Source: Armillaria gallica
Lineage: Eukaryota > Basidiomycota > Agaricomycetes > Agaricales > Physalacriaceae
Assembly: GCA_037576215.1 (NCBI GenBank)
Contig: JBANDB010000017.1
Span: forward strand, 868,001-932,000
Reading direction: 5' to 3'
DNA length: 64,000 bases
Shown here piece after piece: positions 45,396 to 58,168 of the stretch. How positions within the stretch are numbered: position 1 is the first letter of the stretch; the number at the start of each line of letters is the position of its first letter. The notes beneath the pieces are model-generated. The model was not told the DNA's origin, searched no databases, and saw only the letters and a program-made list of their open reading frames with translations. Made by a program: the position numbers and the translations under genes.

Positions 45396-46112
45396 ATGCA
45401 ACGTTTATCACTCTTTTTTGTCGCTGTCGCGGGCCTCCAAGGTGAGCCAATCGAAAACCTGGGACTTCACATCCTTATCATTGATCATCAGGAGCACTCG
45501 GACAAAGCTCTCTTTATGTTCCCGGCTTCGATGCCCAGGCTTTGAGTGTCGAAGTCGCTGGTGTGGCTGATGGCCACACTACGTTTATCATTCAGCCCGC
45601 GCCTGATGCTACTGATAGCGATGGATTCGTCGGCACAGGTACTCGTCCCGCTGCTTTTTCCCCCTTACAGTATTGCTCATGCTCCCAAAGCCACCCTCGT
45701 TGAAGGCTCAGATTATGCTTCTCTAACCTACATCGCCCCAGACCCGTCGGCAGCTTTGACAATCGGCTATGCATGTTCGATCAATTCCGGTGTCGCCGTA
45801 TGCTCAGGTGAAGCTGCTGGTGCTACGATCTTGGAAACAGAAACAGTGTCTGCGTTTGGGGTCGAAGGTGGAGCTACGGAAACAGCGGCCGGCACCGTGG
45901 CCACCGGGTCCTCCTCGACGCTGAAGGCTGGGTCTTCCTCGACAGCCAAGACCGGGTCTGGCAGCTCCAGCGGAACTGCTGCGTCGACCGGTACGTCGAG
46001 CGGCTCCGCCGCCTCGTCGACCCAATCAAACTCGAGTAGCGCTATCTCCGCTTCGTCAAAGATTGTTATGGGAGCAATGGGAGTGCTTTTGGGTCTTGTA
46101 TCAGTGTTGTAG
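45396..46112 (+). CDS. GPI-anchored, Ser/Thr-rich cell-surface protein
   Basis: Three exons. The first encodes the signal peptide (MQRLSLFFVAVAGLQ). Splicing at 45440ff joins CAAG to GAGCACTC and gives QGALGQSSLYVPGFDAQ, then ALSVEVAGVADGHTTF and IIQPAPDATDSDGFVGT. A second intron (about 45640-45692) leads to ATLVEGSDYASLTY. The SLYVPGFDPQ-like start, repeated in many basidiomycete and ascomycete surface proteins, is a good match from memory. The second half is rich in Ser, Thr, Gly and Ala, and the end (SSKIVMGAMGVLLGLVSVL) is a hydrophobic GPI-attachment signal. Expected location: cell wall or plasma-membrane outer face. No enzymatic domain is seen. Confidence 0.75.
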
Positions 46113-46537
46113 TTGAATGATGTTCTGATTCACCGTAAATTCTTACCCCTCCTTATTCACGTCGTTCGTTAATCTATTGGTTTTCATGTGTTACGCGCTC
46201 TTTGGAATCGTAATAGCACGTTGCAAACTTTTTTTTACAAGCATTTGAAACTCCTTTTTGGATCGGCATTGCGGCCGCGTGTTGCTATCGCGCTTCAATT
46301 ACGCTCTCTACTGACATGGTCCCCGTTCTTAGCCTGCACAGTCGACACATTTACTCGCATACTGCATGGCAATAAGTGAGCCGATGCCTTTCAACTTTTG
46401 TTGGACATTGAACTTTGAGCGTAATCAAGTAGCAAGTACTGTAACGTATTAAAAATATCCGATGCCGTCAATGAGCCTATTTTTAGTTAAGGGTTGGCAA
46501 ATTGTCGCGGAAAGGAAAAAAGGAATAGGCGATCTTC
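46113..46537. other. Intergenic region after the GPI-protein gene
   Basis: Convergent 3' ends; no gene seen. Short T-rich stretches (CTTTTTTTTACAAG near 46228) occur. Confidence 0.4.
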
Positions 46538-46990
46538 TTAGAGTGATATTTCACTGTAGTCGATGTCTTCTGAGGCCCTTCTGCCACCTAGTGTACCAGA
46601 CTTAGACTGTCCGGGTCCCTGAGTGGCGAGTGACGCATACTTTTTGAGTTCGTCCGAAAGGTCCGAATCACTTGCCGACATCCGCCGAACGGTGATGGTG
46701 CTTGGAGCTGTGCCGCCCGCGATGCTGGCACCGGAGCGGTGCTGCACCTTTCTGTACTTGACCACCATCATAGATACTTGCATCCCCGTGGCCAGGACAG
46801 TATGCTTCTCAGTTTCTGTACTGAACGGCGCGAATATTCGGGCCCGTGGCGGCGAATCTGGCTTGTTCTGGGGTCTGCCTCGAGGGGAACACGTTCTGAT
46901 CTGTTGATAACCCGGTGATAACCCAGGAAAAGGCTTGATCGCTGCCCAATCTCTTTCTGCGACTCAATCAACCGCCAACCGTGGATCTCC
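46538..46990 (-). CDS. Hypothetical Ser-rich protein, upstream exons unresolved
   Basis: A minus-strand frame can be read from just after a stop at about 46990 to the stop at 46538: WAAIKPFPGLSPGYQQI, RTCSPRGRPQNKP, ARIFAPFSTETEKHTVLAT, VKYRKVQHRSGASIAGG and the end ASEDIDYSEISL. It contains a Ser/Asp segment (SASDSDLSDELKKYASLA) that looks phosphorylatable. The true start is uncertain: another minus-strand frame begins at 47082 (MAEMKTLSCCAVFTTEE) but I could not find an intron joining it in phase. I do not recognise the family. Confidence 0.35.
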
Positions 46991-47110
46991 GGCGAGTCGA
47001 TATAAGCTGTTAGGCAGGGGAAAACTTCTCTTTCCTCCGTCGTGAATACTGCACAACAGCTTAACGTTTTCATTTCCGCCAAGGCCGGCAGACGCTTCTT
47101 CCATCTCGCT

Positions 47111-47117
47111 TATAAAA
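47111..47117 (+). promoter_or_regulatory. TATA box of the 47203 gene
   Basis: TATAAAA, followed by GGGCCCC, lies 92 bp before the ATG at 47203. Confidence 0.5.
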
Positions 47118-47202
47118 GGGCCCCTGCCGTTAACAGCTTGTTCATCGATCTTGTCTCTCTACAGTCTTTGTCGCTGCATGCGACGTTCCCAACATATCTA
47201 GC

Positions 47203-48499
47203 ATGTCCCACTATACCGCAGACCCAGTGATCGTACAAGAGTACAAAAATTCGCAGAGCCGGGTCTTGGGTTGGGTAGCGGGAACTGATAGCGCTGAATT
47301 TTACTCGCCCAATGCGCCACCGACCGAGTTAGACGAGAGCGAGAGAATGCCGGGATCACCTTTCTCCGACGCTTGGAGCTCAATCTCAGTACCCCCCAGA
47401 TTGAAGCTACGCTTTACAGACGGTCGCCCGGACGAACCCATTCCCAATGCCCAACGTGATGCTGCCAAAGGACGAAAGTCTAGCTCACGGCATGGCGAAA
47501 AGCGCGACGATTCCCATCGTACTAGGTCGCTCTCGGGGCGAAGTCGACATGGTCAGGTAGAGCGGCTGCCATCCCAATCCCCCGAAGAGATCCAAATCCT
47601 GCCTTCCCAGTATACCGCTGACCAAGTACCAACACATCCTATTTCGAATCAATCACGATCGCGTTCTCTTCCTAGGAATACATTTTCACAGACACATATC
47701 GACGCTCCTCCTCCACCAATTCCTAATCCTCAGGTGCCCTTCTATCCTCCATCGATGGCATCTTTTCAGGGTCCACAGGTCAAATTTTCGCAGCCTCAGC
47801 CAGTCCCTTCAAGGCATGGTTCAGTTTCCCACCCCCACAAGCGCATTCCCCCCGCTATTGTCTATGCCCCCTCTGGTCCCTTTCACGCCAATTATCAGCC
47901 ACCTGTCATCTACAACTACATGCCGAACGTCGGTCCCAATGGAATGGTATATAGCCATTCGGCTCCGGTCAAACATCAGGCTCCTCATTACCCTCCCTCT
48001 AATGCTACTCCTTATCCATATGACGATTACCCTGTTCAAATCAGCCAAGAACCAAGTCACCATCGAGCGGGGTCCGCGCCTCTGAGGCGCGCGGCATCCT
48101 TTGCGGCAAGTGACGAGTCCGGGAGCACATATTATGTGATACCAACGGGGAAGCAGAAAGTGCATGTTATTGTGAGTCATCCGTGTTCTCCACATGATGT
48201 GATCCTGACCCATCCGTCTATAGCGTCCGGGAGATACTACCGTTTATGGCTCCTCACGATCTCCTCCGTCCTCTAGATCTCCCACGTCCACCAAATCGCC
48301 CTCATCTTCTAAATCCCCCGTGTCCCCCATGTATCCCAGTCCGATTCAGAAGAAACCATTCCTACAGCGGCTGTTCAGTCTGGCGCCACGCCTGTCATTC
48401 TCATCCGCGAGCTCTGGCAAAGGCTCTACTCATAGCAGTCGCCGCCTCCACCGCCGTCATTCCACAGGAACTCGATCCCAACGATCGAATCCCAGATGA
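47203..48499 (+). CDS. Proline/serine-rich disordered protein
   Basis: Two exons joined by a 52-bp intron (about 48173-48223) give about 414 residues. The N-terminal part is acidic-basic mixed (RVLGWVAGTDSAEFYSP). The middle is rich in Pro, Ser, Gln and Tyr (PPPPIPNPQVPFYPPSMASF), and YYVIPTGKQKVHVI near the intron is the most structured-looking piece. The second exon has repeated SPTSTKSPSSSKSPVSP motifs, then KKPFLQRLFSLAPRLSFSS and a basic end RRLHRRHSTGTRSQR. It is probably an intrinsically disordered regulator or scaffold. No family is recognised. It is transcribed away from the uncertain gene at 46538. Confidence 0.65.
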
Positions 48500-49510
48500 C
48501 ATTTCATCCTCTTTCCTGAGGTTATCTATTCTATAAAATTTTATAATGTCCGTTCAAATCTCTTTATCATCTTTGGTTTCTTCCATCCCACTTCCTGCAC
48601 GTTTCCTTCCTGCATGAATACTGTTCTCTGTAAAGTCCCACTCCTCATCAACATCAAAAAGTGTAACGACTGTACCTGTTGTCCTATTCACTATCCTTTA
48701 CTTAATATGCCTACCTCCGAATATCACGATACACGTCTTTTCGACATTAAAATTGCCACGGCATACTTTAATTTAGGATGTGGCGAATGTTTAAGCCATC
48801 TAGTAGACCAGGGATGGAGGCCTCGACCGTGGCGTAACCTCCTCGTAGCTCTTCGAGTCCGATTCGGGCAAAAAGACATGCACGTGTTGTTAATGAACAG
48901 ACCATTGCAAGCGACCACCATCATTCGCCACTGTGACAGGGCGGAAGGCAGAGTCGCAGACCTAGGGTCTCTCAGGCTAGCCTCTAGGATTTTCGGTGCC
49001 TACGTACGTACATATCCTCGAAAGTTTCATTAAGATTTACGCCAAGTCCGGCGGCGGTTCGGCGGAGAATTACCTGAGATCAGACTCTGATGACGTGCTC
49101 CCTTGGAGGTGGTAAAGACCAGGTGATAAAGTTCAGCATGGGTGCGTGCTACCAGTGAAATGAATTTTGATGGCAGAGCGAGACGATCCAGGGTACGTTG
49201 TATGTACTGCTGGTGAGATTACCTTCCTTTACGAATCTTCTGACTCAAAGTTCAGTCAATGTAGGAAACTCCGTAGCTACCACAAATAGCAATCTCGTGC
49301 TCTGCTAGGCGTGTGAAGTCATCTTCACGCCATTACAAGGTTTTGCCGTGAACTGTGGTCCGCGAAGCTTGGTATTGCGTGCTTTGCAGAGAATGTTGCG
49401 TGAAACGTGCATAGTAAGTCGCCAGTTCGCATTTCAAACCGGTCAGTATAATACATTGAGATGCTGAGTGAACATGATAGACAACTCCTATTCAACACCT
49501 TGCTCGTAGA
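48500..49510. other. Intergenic region, no gene recognised
   Basis: About 1 kb. The longest plus-strand frame (48614-49033) has no motif and poor coding character. Nothing else is supported. Confidence 0.4.
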
Positions 49511-51066
49511 ATGTCCACCACTCTCACTGTAACTGATACGGCCCCCGTCTCCCCGCCCCCGCTTCTGAAGTGGGAGGCACCGAAAGTGACTGAGGCGGAG
49601 GTAGAATGGGCCGACATACTTACCGTTGATCTCTCGCTATACGACACGAACAAGAACGATCTTATCCAGACTGTCGAGAAAGCTCTGAGTCGCGACGGTT
49701 TCTTCTACGTCGTGGGCCACGGCATTTCACCTGAAACTGTGAGTACTAAAGTTTCTGAATATTCATGACGGTTTGCTTACCAGCTGCGTTATCAATCGTG
49801 ATTGTCTTAGTTGAATCGCCAGTTCTCCATTGGCCAACTAACCTTTGACGGTGTGTCGCGAGAGGAGAAGGAGCAACACAGAGCTCCGATCAAGGAAGAG
49901 GGCTCATTTATTGGCTACAAGGTATTGTCTGTTCGTCGGTGGAAGACATCATCATTATTAACGATTCTCACAGCTACAAAACTACTGGGAGATTAAGGAT
50001 GGTGTACGAGACAGAATAGAGCATTACAACTTTTACCTGGGCCAGTAAGTCTGGATTGTTGCTTGGCTGTACATGATTTCTGAGTTTATTTTTCTTAGGA
50101 TAGATCCGACTAGTCGACACCCGAAGCCTTTACAACCTTACGTTCCAGAAATCAAAGATTATTTAGATGTATATTGGCCTCTCTTCTCGTGAATACCCTT
50201 TGTCTCATGTGTTCATCTTACAGGAAACCCGGGAAAAGGTGTTGCGACGTGTCCTTAATCTCATCGACGGTGTTCTCGGTCTAGAAGAAGGTTACTTGTG
50301 GAAGCTCCACAAGGATAGTGACGGGAACACTGGTCACGATGTACGTTGTTTCACTGTTTCAAAATGACGCATTGGGCTTATAGTGCTTGGAATGCAGCTT
50401 CTCCGATACATGATTTACGACCCTCTGACCAAGGATGAGGCCGCAAAGACAAACGGGGTGATGTTGAACGGGCATACAGATTTCAACAGCATTTCCACAC
50501 TCGTTTCCCAACCTATCACCGCACTCCAAGTCCTCATGCCTGACAATGTATGGCGATACGTCAAACACCGGGACAATGCACTTGTCATCAACATTGGCGA
50601 TCAGCTATCATTCATGAGCGGCGGTATCCTGAAGGGAACGATGCATCGAGGTTTGCATCCGTAATTGCCTCACTCGCCGTATACTTATCCGTGGCATAGT
50701 CGTCAGTCCTCCCGAGGATCAACAGCAGAAACGCAGGCTCGGTGTCTTCCATTTCGCCCACTTCCTTAATGATATCCCTCTCGACCTGCTACCTTCGAAG
50801 AAGGTCCACGAGGAGGGTCATGTTATTTTCCATGACCAGATTCCGACCACTGACGGGTATGTTTTTATTTTATTTTGGTGCGCAGCAACGTCGCCTGACA
50901 TATTCTAGATGGGAGACGGCCCGTATTAAAAGCTACGGCACCGGTACATTCATCAAGGGAGAGGAGTATGATGTGGAGCTTCTAGCAGGCATCAAGGTAT
51001 GTCGGCTATTTCTTCTCTTCACGAAAAATTTTCATTGTTTTGCACTAGGTTCGTCACTATCACTGA
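49511..51066 (+). CDS. 2-oxoglutarate/Fe(II)-dependent oxygenase (isopenicillin N synthase-like)
   Basis: A multi-exon gene for a protein of about 350 residues. The N-terminal DIOX_N part is clear: ADILTVDLSLYD, VEKALSRDGFFYVVGHGIS and FDGVSREEKEQHRAPIKEEG. The core has NGVMLNGHTDFNSISTLVSQ, giving the first Fe ligands H and D (HTD), then DNALVINIGDQLSFMSGGIL and GTMHRVVSPP with the distal His. RLGVFHFAHFLND follows at the place of the usual 2-oxoglutarate-binding Arg-x-Ser strand, here without the Ser. Such enzymes hydroxylate, desaturate or cyclise small molecules; the substrate is not predictable here. No other biosynthetic gene lies next to it. The last exon adds only VRHYH. Start chosen at 49511, where MSTTLTVTDTAP precedes the domain. 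Confidence 0.85.
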
Positions 51067-51553
51067 ATGGACTCCGAATGAACATATACCCCGCGGTTAT
51101 CTTGCTAGCATAAAAGTGTATCTAGACTCGTGTACTTCTTATCTGTACTAAGTATCCCTGACAAGTAAATCATCGACATTTCTGATGTGATATCGTCACG
51201 CGCGAGGCTAGAAGGTTAGATGTGTTCCAATACATACGAAGCACCCATGTAATTCTACCTTCAGCTTTACTTGTTTTGCTTCCGTTCGGCGTTGTGGACT
51301 TCCTTCTGGGTCACAAATCACATTTTTGTGACCCGACGTGCCACTGCGCTCGCCGCCGGCAATTCCCTTTCCACACTCTCTTCCCATTCTCCTGCTATCA
51401 TCCAGAACAGCTGCGACCGGCGACGCGGTCTGTAAACGACTCTTCGGATTCTGCTGTACATTCTTATAATCTTGCACTCTCCTCACCACCGGGGCCTCTA
51501 AATATCTGGGGGTCAAATGGTGGCGAGTTGTACACATACCGTCCAAAGGCAAG
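51067..51553. other. Intergenic region, no gene recognised
   Basis: It carries a short inverted repeat GGGTCACAAATCACATTTTTGTGACCC at 51309-51335, whose arms GGGTCACAAA and TTTGTGACCC are perfect complements. Otherwise nothing is seen. Confidence 0.4.
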
Positions 51554-54508
51554 ATGAATACTGATAGCAGTCCTTTAAAGAGCAAGATTATCCCAGCACG
51601 AAATGCTGCAAAGAAAGCTAGCTCCAGCTTCTCGAGACAGCTGGACATGTCTCCCGTAAATTCCGATGACGATTATGAACGACCGTCGCGGCAACGAAGA
51701 GGGCGAGGAAGGGGGAAAGAAAGAGGCGGCGGAAGTCGAAGAGGTCGCGGCAAGTCTACGCCATCGACATTGATCCGTACAAAGAGTCAGGGAGGGTTCG
51801 CTCCGGAATCTTCAGGCACTCACCACTCATCTATGTCGTCGACGTCAAAGAAAAAGCGTTCATTCTCATTCTCTACCCTGTCAGATGGCGATGAGTCTCC
51901 GCTATCCTCTGTCCCTGTCACACCAGTGAAGCAGTCCACGTCGTTTCACAACGCGAAACGTTCCGAGGCGACGGCTTTAACAAGATCTTGGTCGTCAGTG
52001 AGCAAACTTTCCACCTCGTTTGAGAGACCGTGGTCTCTCGACAGTCTTGGGAACTATGTATGGGTCCTTGTTAGTAGTGCAGGAAGCGTCTTTCAAGAGG
52101 AGGACGAGAAGGAATACGTCTGGTGGCCTGCAAAGGTATGCCAAATCACTACTTTCCAACGTACAGACGATGACGTCGCGTATAGAAGCATCGCTTAGTA
52201 GGACATCAACTCACACTGATACCCTTCGGCGACCTGAATCCACTTCTTACTCGCATTACCGTAGAACACCCTTGCTCCGAAAACGTTTTATCCTTGACTG
52301 ACTCCTTGGGGCGCAACCGGTTTAATGAACCCGTCTTCTCACCTGCTTCGGCTATCGGTAATCTAGAAGGGTCACCCAGAAAGAAACAGAAAACAGATAG
52401 AGGCGACGTGAGGCCACGATGGCAGGCTGCCCTACATAAAATGTTGCAGGAGAAAGAGGAGGAGGAAGATCAAGACGATAATCTACCCGAGATCGCATTT
52501 GCTCTAAGCGTCCGTAGTACGCACGCTTCAGCACCTGGCTCTCCCAGCAGGAGGAAAAAGCAAACAAGGACCTCAATATCCGATACCGATGAAGCAGAAG
52601 ATCTAGATCTATGGGACGTTCCCTCTGCTGATTTGGAACTTGATATTCCAGGTGAACTGGTACTTGCGAGAGAAAAGGCGGACTTGAATTTGTCATATTG
52701 GCCTGGCAAGGTCTTGGAGTACGTCCCGCCCGTTTCGAGAAATCAAAAAGTGGGAAAGTACAAGGTTTTATATCTCGACGGAACGACGCGGACAATTCCG
52801 AGGACATGGTTTCATTGTCTGGGCGATGAAGAGTTTGGCACATGCAAGGTATGCGTGTCATTTGCCTTGAAGATGTTTCGGCGTCTCATTATTTCCCAGC
52901 TCGGGGAATTCGAAAGCACTGCGGCTAACAATCCTGATGATAATGACGAAAACACCACGATGGGGCAGCCACATGATAGAGAACCTAGTCCTGTCCCTTC
53001 TATTCCACCGCCTTCTTCCACAGACTTCATCTACCTCTCGATACGTGAACAATTCTGCTATACCAAGCCCGTCCTGCAAGCCGTCCTGAATGAAGCATAC
53101 CCTCCAGCAATGCAGGCGCATGTCATGTTCATGGCGGGAGGGAAAGGTAGAAAAACCCTAAACCAGAATGCAGGGGAGAGAGGGACGGTTACCCCGAACG
53201 ATGTTGAAAGATTGACGCATTTTCTCCTCTTTTGGGCTCTACGAAACGAGATGGTGGCGAAGAGGTTAACCGACGATGGAGTTGAGGAGACAGCACCTGA
53301 TGAGGCGCAGACGCCGCAAAACAACGCAGACGTCGTCGCCGAAGGAGCTCGAGATATAGGTACCACCGTCAACGGGATCGCCAATGGAGCATCTCACAAT
53401 GTTGATGACAAGAAGACATCTGTAGTAGATCATGAGGTGGTAAGTGCTATTACTATCTTACTTGAGCCCTCGAATCACGGCCTTACATCAACACAGGAGG
53501 CAAAACCCCCGATCTCTCAAGTAGACGAAGAGCTGCTCAAACTTTCATCGGCTATGTCTGTTATTGTGCAAGACGGTGAGGCACCATCAATGTCTTCGCA
53601 AATGGCTTCCCAAGCACCCACAGTCAGGGTAAGCGATGCGTGCTCAGTATCAGATATGTTACTTAGGTGCCTAGGCCAAGTCACCAGGATCTGTTGCTGA
53701 ATTCTTCCTGCCATCGCCATCGGAAGAGCCTCCGCCGTCTTCTTTGACATCTTCGGTCGGGGATGTCGATATGGAGGTCGGTCATAATACCACTTGACAC
53801 GCAAACTATTCATGCCTTTGTCGTAGGAACCCGAAGAGGACTCGGAAGGCAGACAAACGCCGCGTCTTGGCCGTTCCCAGTATACAGACATTGAGGTACC
53901 GCCGACAGATTTGATTGATCAGGTTTGTTCTTCTTGAATGGTTTGCGACAGTTTCTCACTGTACATCAGAAGACGAGTCAACCTATACTTCATACGACCG
54001 AGGAGACATCTGTACGTCTTCTTACTGCCGCGGCTCAGAGGTCCTAACCCTCGTATAGAATGGAGATACCGTGGAAGATGGTAACGACGAGTCTACACCA
54101 GCGAACGTGGTCAACGAAGCGCATGAAGGCCCTCCTCGTCAAATTGGATGTGAGAGATATGAGTCGCTCTCCCAGCTAGAGAAAATTGAGGTGAGCCTTA
54201 CATGCACCGCCAATTCTCAACTGGTTTTTAATATTTAACAGTACTGTCAAAACGTATTACTCCCGGAAGCTATTCTACAGATCCTTCTGTGGAAGGAGGG
54301 CGCTCGTACATCCGTGGAGCTACTATCTGACGATGAAGAACAAAGGCTGCACATACAGGGAGAGGCGTTGCGTAGGAAGACTGACTGGGTCTTTGATGTA
54401 ATACATCTGAGGAGCCAGGCAGCCAGGGCATTGAAGCGCAAGGCTGGGAAGTCGAAATTGGAGAAGGTCGGTGGAACAAGGACGAGACCTATGTACAAGA
54501 TGGTTTGA
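51554..54508 (+). CDS. PWWP/Tudor-like domain nuclear protein
   Basis: About nine exons. The N-terminal region is basic with an RGRGRGKERGGGSRRGRGK cluster (residue about 50), suited to nucleic-acid binding. A first chromatin-reader-like segment, GNYVWVLVSSAGS with KEYVWWPAKV (51.99-52.14 kb), has the W-P-A-K/R signature of PWWP/Tudor folds. A second, similar segment is LSYWPGKVLEYVPP with KYKVLYLDGTTRTIPRTWF. Further on come a long acidic, Ser/Pro-rich middle and a conserved C-terminus (YCQNVLLPEAILQILLWKEG, RKTDWVFDVIHLRSQA and a basic end). Splices at 52136-52188 (AAG to AAG), 53438-53497 and 53630-53684 are in frame. It probably reads histones or DNA. No orthologue name is recognised. Confidence 0.72.
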
Positions 54509-54837
54509 AATTTTTGATTATTTTGTTGTTTCATTGCTGTGTCTTTTGGATACTGTATAACATCGTTTCAATTGTGAGCTGGTGACCGCCTGTCCAGGGA
54601 CTCCAGGGACTGTTGTTGCCAACGAGAAGTCTAGCATCGCAAATTCAAGTTCTGGACCAGTCACAAGTCATTGAGATCAATATCTGTCGTGATTGAGGCA
54701 AGATGTAAAGCGGACTAATACAAGATGAGATACAGTACATGCTTGATGAATGCCTTTAGCTAATGTACACAAGAATACAAACGACGACATGCGAAACAGC
54801 ATAATAATACGACTAGGAAATAAGAAAACGTAAAGGA
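54509..54837. other. Convergent 3' regions
   Basis: No gene is seen. The interval contains a direct repeat GGGACTCCAGGGACTG near 54597 and AT-rich runs close to both stop codons. Confidence 0.4.
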
Positions 54838-57800
54838 CTATGAGTCCAGCTTGACCGTTATGCCGTCAGATTGCTGGTCAAACGCGGCATTGATCGACAT
54901 CTGCGTCAAATCACTGTGTCCGTTCATCAAAGGAGTGTTGGCGCCTGAATGATACGGCGACAGACCAACCCGGGGGGTGATGAGTCCGCTCCCGTTGGCG
55001 CCAAAGACGAAGCCACCACTGAGGCCGTCCATGCGGTTGTACCCTGCCCAAGGTGTCAGACTGGTAGACCAAAAAGTGAAAGAGGAGCCTTACCTGGTAC
55101 CAACACACTGTCCCAAAAGTTGCTGCTCAGTATGCTATCCATGGTCATGCCATTCGCATTGTGGATGTCCTCCTCAGATGGATTAGGCGCCATCGTTGGG
55201 GGGAAGGTGGATATGTCCATAGCAGGACCCATCTCACCGTCAAAGCGGAATTCGCCAAGCAAGGAAGAAGGGTCAGAGTAACTCGGCGGAGGGCCGTTGT
55301 TCTGCGTCTGCTGTTGCTTCACGGAAATGGTAGAAGCTGAATGATGGCTATCGCCATTCGAGGCTTCCATTTTTGCCGTGATGAGAGCTTTCAAAAAACC
55401 GCCATATAGGGCAGTAGTGTGGTGTGGACTGACGGAGACCTTTTCCAGCATATCCGCGACGTCATGACATAGAGTGAGAGTCTTCTGCTCGTCCTCCAGA
55501 TATGCGGAGAATTCCGGGCGGACCAACTATGAGCATTGATATCAGTTTAGCAATTGAAAGGCACGAAAAGGAAAGACAGACCTTGAGCAAGCTGAGTACC
55601 GCGTATGAGGTTTGAACACTGTGGGAATCGGGGGAGTATTTCATGAAACCGTTTGGACCCAAGTGGTCACGGACAATCGTAGCGCAATTGATTGCGGACG
55701 TATGGACTCTTGCGAAGAAGTGTCCGACATTGAGAGGTGCAGATTCAATAGCGTTTTGCAGGCCGAATGAATTCAGGACCAGCAGAGTGTAATTGAAGTA
55801 AAACTCCGAGATTCTGGCTTTGTATTCATGCTCAATGGGAACTTTGTCTATCGGAAGGGACGATCAGTACATAGTGGCGGTCCCTTTAGGAGATGAAGCT
55901 TACCATTGGTCGTTTCAGAACTGGCGATCCATTTCCGCCTGGAAGTGAATATTTGGTCCTCAAAAGTCCGGACGATCAACAAGTAATCCAAGGTTGTATG
56001 CAGCCCGTTGCCGGACTCGGTATTGGAATAGAGGAAATCAAGACTGCGGGATAGTATCGCTTGCAATTCCTGTACATAATTAACGTTAGCAAATTTCAAA
56101 GTGGTGAAAAACGAGGACGAACAGCGTATGCGGCCAATGCCGTGTCAGACGGCACGGCACAGGGGAGACTACACCATTTATCGACGTTCCGAATAATAAA
56201 ACTAGCACACGACGGAAACTGTCAGGAACCAGAGTCAACCCCTTATCGTCGACACTCACTCTTCTTTGATTGAATAAGGTTTACCCATTTGCGCACTGAA
56301 GCTTCTGTCGAGACAAAAGCAGAATATCCACGTTCGTTCTCGGTTATGAACCTCAATTTCGCGCGCTCCCGCATCTTGACCATCTTGGGTGGAAATCGTG
56401 GTTTTCCGGTGCAAGTTTAAGTCAGTTGCCATTCTAGTGGGAGGTCAGTAAGCCAAAAATACTACATGATCATGAGAGACGGACCTGATGGCCATCCCCA
56501 AAAGAAGCCAGGTCTTATCTTGTTCGAAACGTTCGACGGCACCACAGCCCCAAAGGGTGAGAAGTAAGTACGCTTGAACGATCTCTAAAGACTTATATCC
56601 GCGGGCTGGAACGCTGAATGCTAGCTTCTTAGCAAGCTCATTGAGCCGTGGGTGCAGGTCGGGCTTCTCGGTATAAAACTTGCTTGATATAGCACAGACT
56701 AGACGCGCCTCAGTACTTGTTGAGGTCTTGACAATTTAAACACTTACTGGTAGTCAGTAGGAACGGCGATCGAGAACACACGAGCGACGGGGTATGAAAA
56801 TTCTTGTCCAAGAGATTCGTATGCATCTAAATGTAACGTTGAATGACACTCTGAGAGCTGCTATAAATCACACTCACATTCATATGGTCAAAGTAACTAC
56901 AGTCGGCAAGAAAACAGGATGAGAAATGGCGCCTCCAAAATGCAATGAAAAAACGAACATTGCAAACAGTTTGACCACTTCGTTTGTAGAGACAAAACTA
57001 AGCATTTCGGGTTGCACTTGGCGTTCAATATAGAGACGACGAAGTGGCAAAATCGTCATCGGACCTATGGAACCGTAAGTGTCCGGGTTAAAGCGCTGGC
57101 GTTATTCCTACCGGGTTTAAAATAATTGTCACTAGCAACACCTAGCATCGGCGTTCCGTTCGCCTCGGAACCCCTCGCAATCATACTACTGGCATGCCCT
57201 TGAGTGCGACGATTGGCAAGACTAGCCTCTGCCAAGAGACCGAGAGGATTCAAGGCATTATCAGGTAAAGAGTGCAGTTTGGGCGACCCCGGCATATGGC
57301 GATGGTATGACGCAGGCGAATGGGGAGGAGATGCTGCGATTAATGCTTGCGTAGTTGCCGTTGCAGGACTAGGCGACGGGGAGCGCGATAGCATCCCCGA
57401 AGCAATGGACGGATTACCAATCGACTTGAGAACAGTGTCTAACGTCCGTTCCATTTTCCTGATTGACCTCGTCAGCAGTTCGTGTTTTCTGCGGAGATAG
57501 TGAGTCGTTTGCAAGGGTATGGATGAGTAAGACGGACTTGGATGATCTTTTACCCCTGTTGGATTCTTCGAAGATACATTCGTGGTTACCGGCCTGACAG
57601 CGCTTGCACGGAGGTCCCTGCTCCGCACCGACACACTTCATTTTTAGTCGGCGACATACGGTGCAGGCACTAGACAAGAGTCAGAGAGAGGGTTCAAAAG
57701 ACCAGAAGATACATACCGGGATCCTCTCGTGGGTTTTGCTTTCTCCTCCTTCTCCGCAGTTGGGCTACGAACGTCGGAATCATCATCTTTGCGTGCCTTT

Positions 57801-58168
57801 TTCCTGGAATCATTGCCAGACGGAGCTGGCCTCTTGCCATTGCCGTTGGACGACGTCGGAAACATGTGTTCAGTTGGGGGGGTTCCAATGGTGTCAGATC
57901 CCTGGGAAGAAGGTGAGGAGTAGTTTGAAGGCAGAGAAAGGTGGGGGGGAAGGTGTTGCGGCGGCTGGGAATAGTTCGTGTAGTACGGAGGATACAAAGC
58001 TAAAGCAGGATCAATTGGTATCGATGGTGAAGAGGGTGGCTGCATGGAGAGCTCAGGCGAGGACATTGAATAATCCTGCGGTGATAGAGGAACATGGTCA
58101 GAATAGGGCAACGAATACTGGTGAGGTGAATGGTAGTAAGACGAGTACGAGTAAGTCTGTACCGGCAT
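54838..58168 (-). CDS. Zn2Cys6 transcription factor with fungal-specific regulatory domain
   Basis: A multi-exon gene. The first exon (MPVQTYSYSSYYHSP) is Ser/Pro/Tyr-rich and ends with a basic patch (KRPAPSGNDSRKKARKDD). The second encodes the binuclear zinc cluster ACTVCRRLKMKC..PPCKRCQAGNHEC (CX2CX6CX8CX2CX6C, about 57660-57560). A coiled-coil-like linker follows (RKHELLTRSIRKMERTLDTV). Later exons carry VQPEMLSFVSTNEVVKLFAIYF, SLVCSRSPFLLTT, ARGYKSLEIVQAYLLLTLWG, MATDLNLHRKTTIST and NRERTWIFCFCLDRSFSAQMG, the pattern of the fungal-specific transcription-factor domain. It binds DNA as a regulator; the targets are unknown. The region 58203-58237 upstream has consensus GTGAGT..CAACAG ends and probably is a 5' untranslated intron. 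Confidence 0.88.

Noticed and set aside
46768..47082. Separate gene MAEMKTLSCC on the minus strand
   Set aside because: It overlaps the better supported frame of 46538-46990 and could not be joined to it by any acceptable intron.
47203..51066. Secondary-metabolite gene cluster around the 2-oxoglutarate oxygenase and monooxygenase
   Set aside because: There is no backbone synthase, and the two oxygenases are 47 kb apart with housekeeping genes between them.
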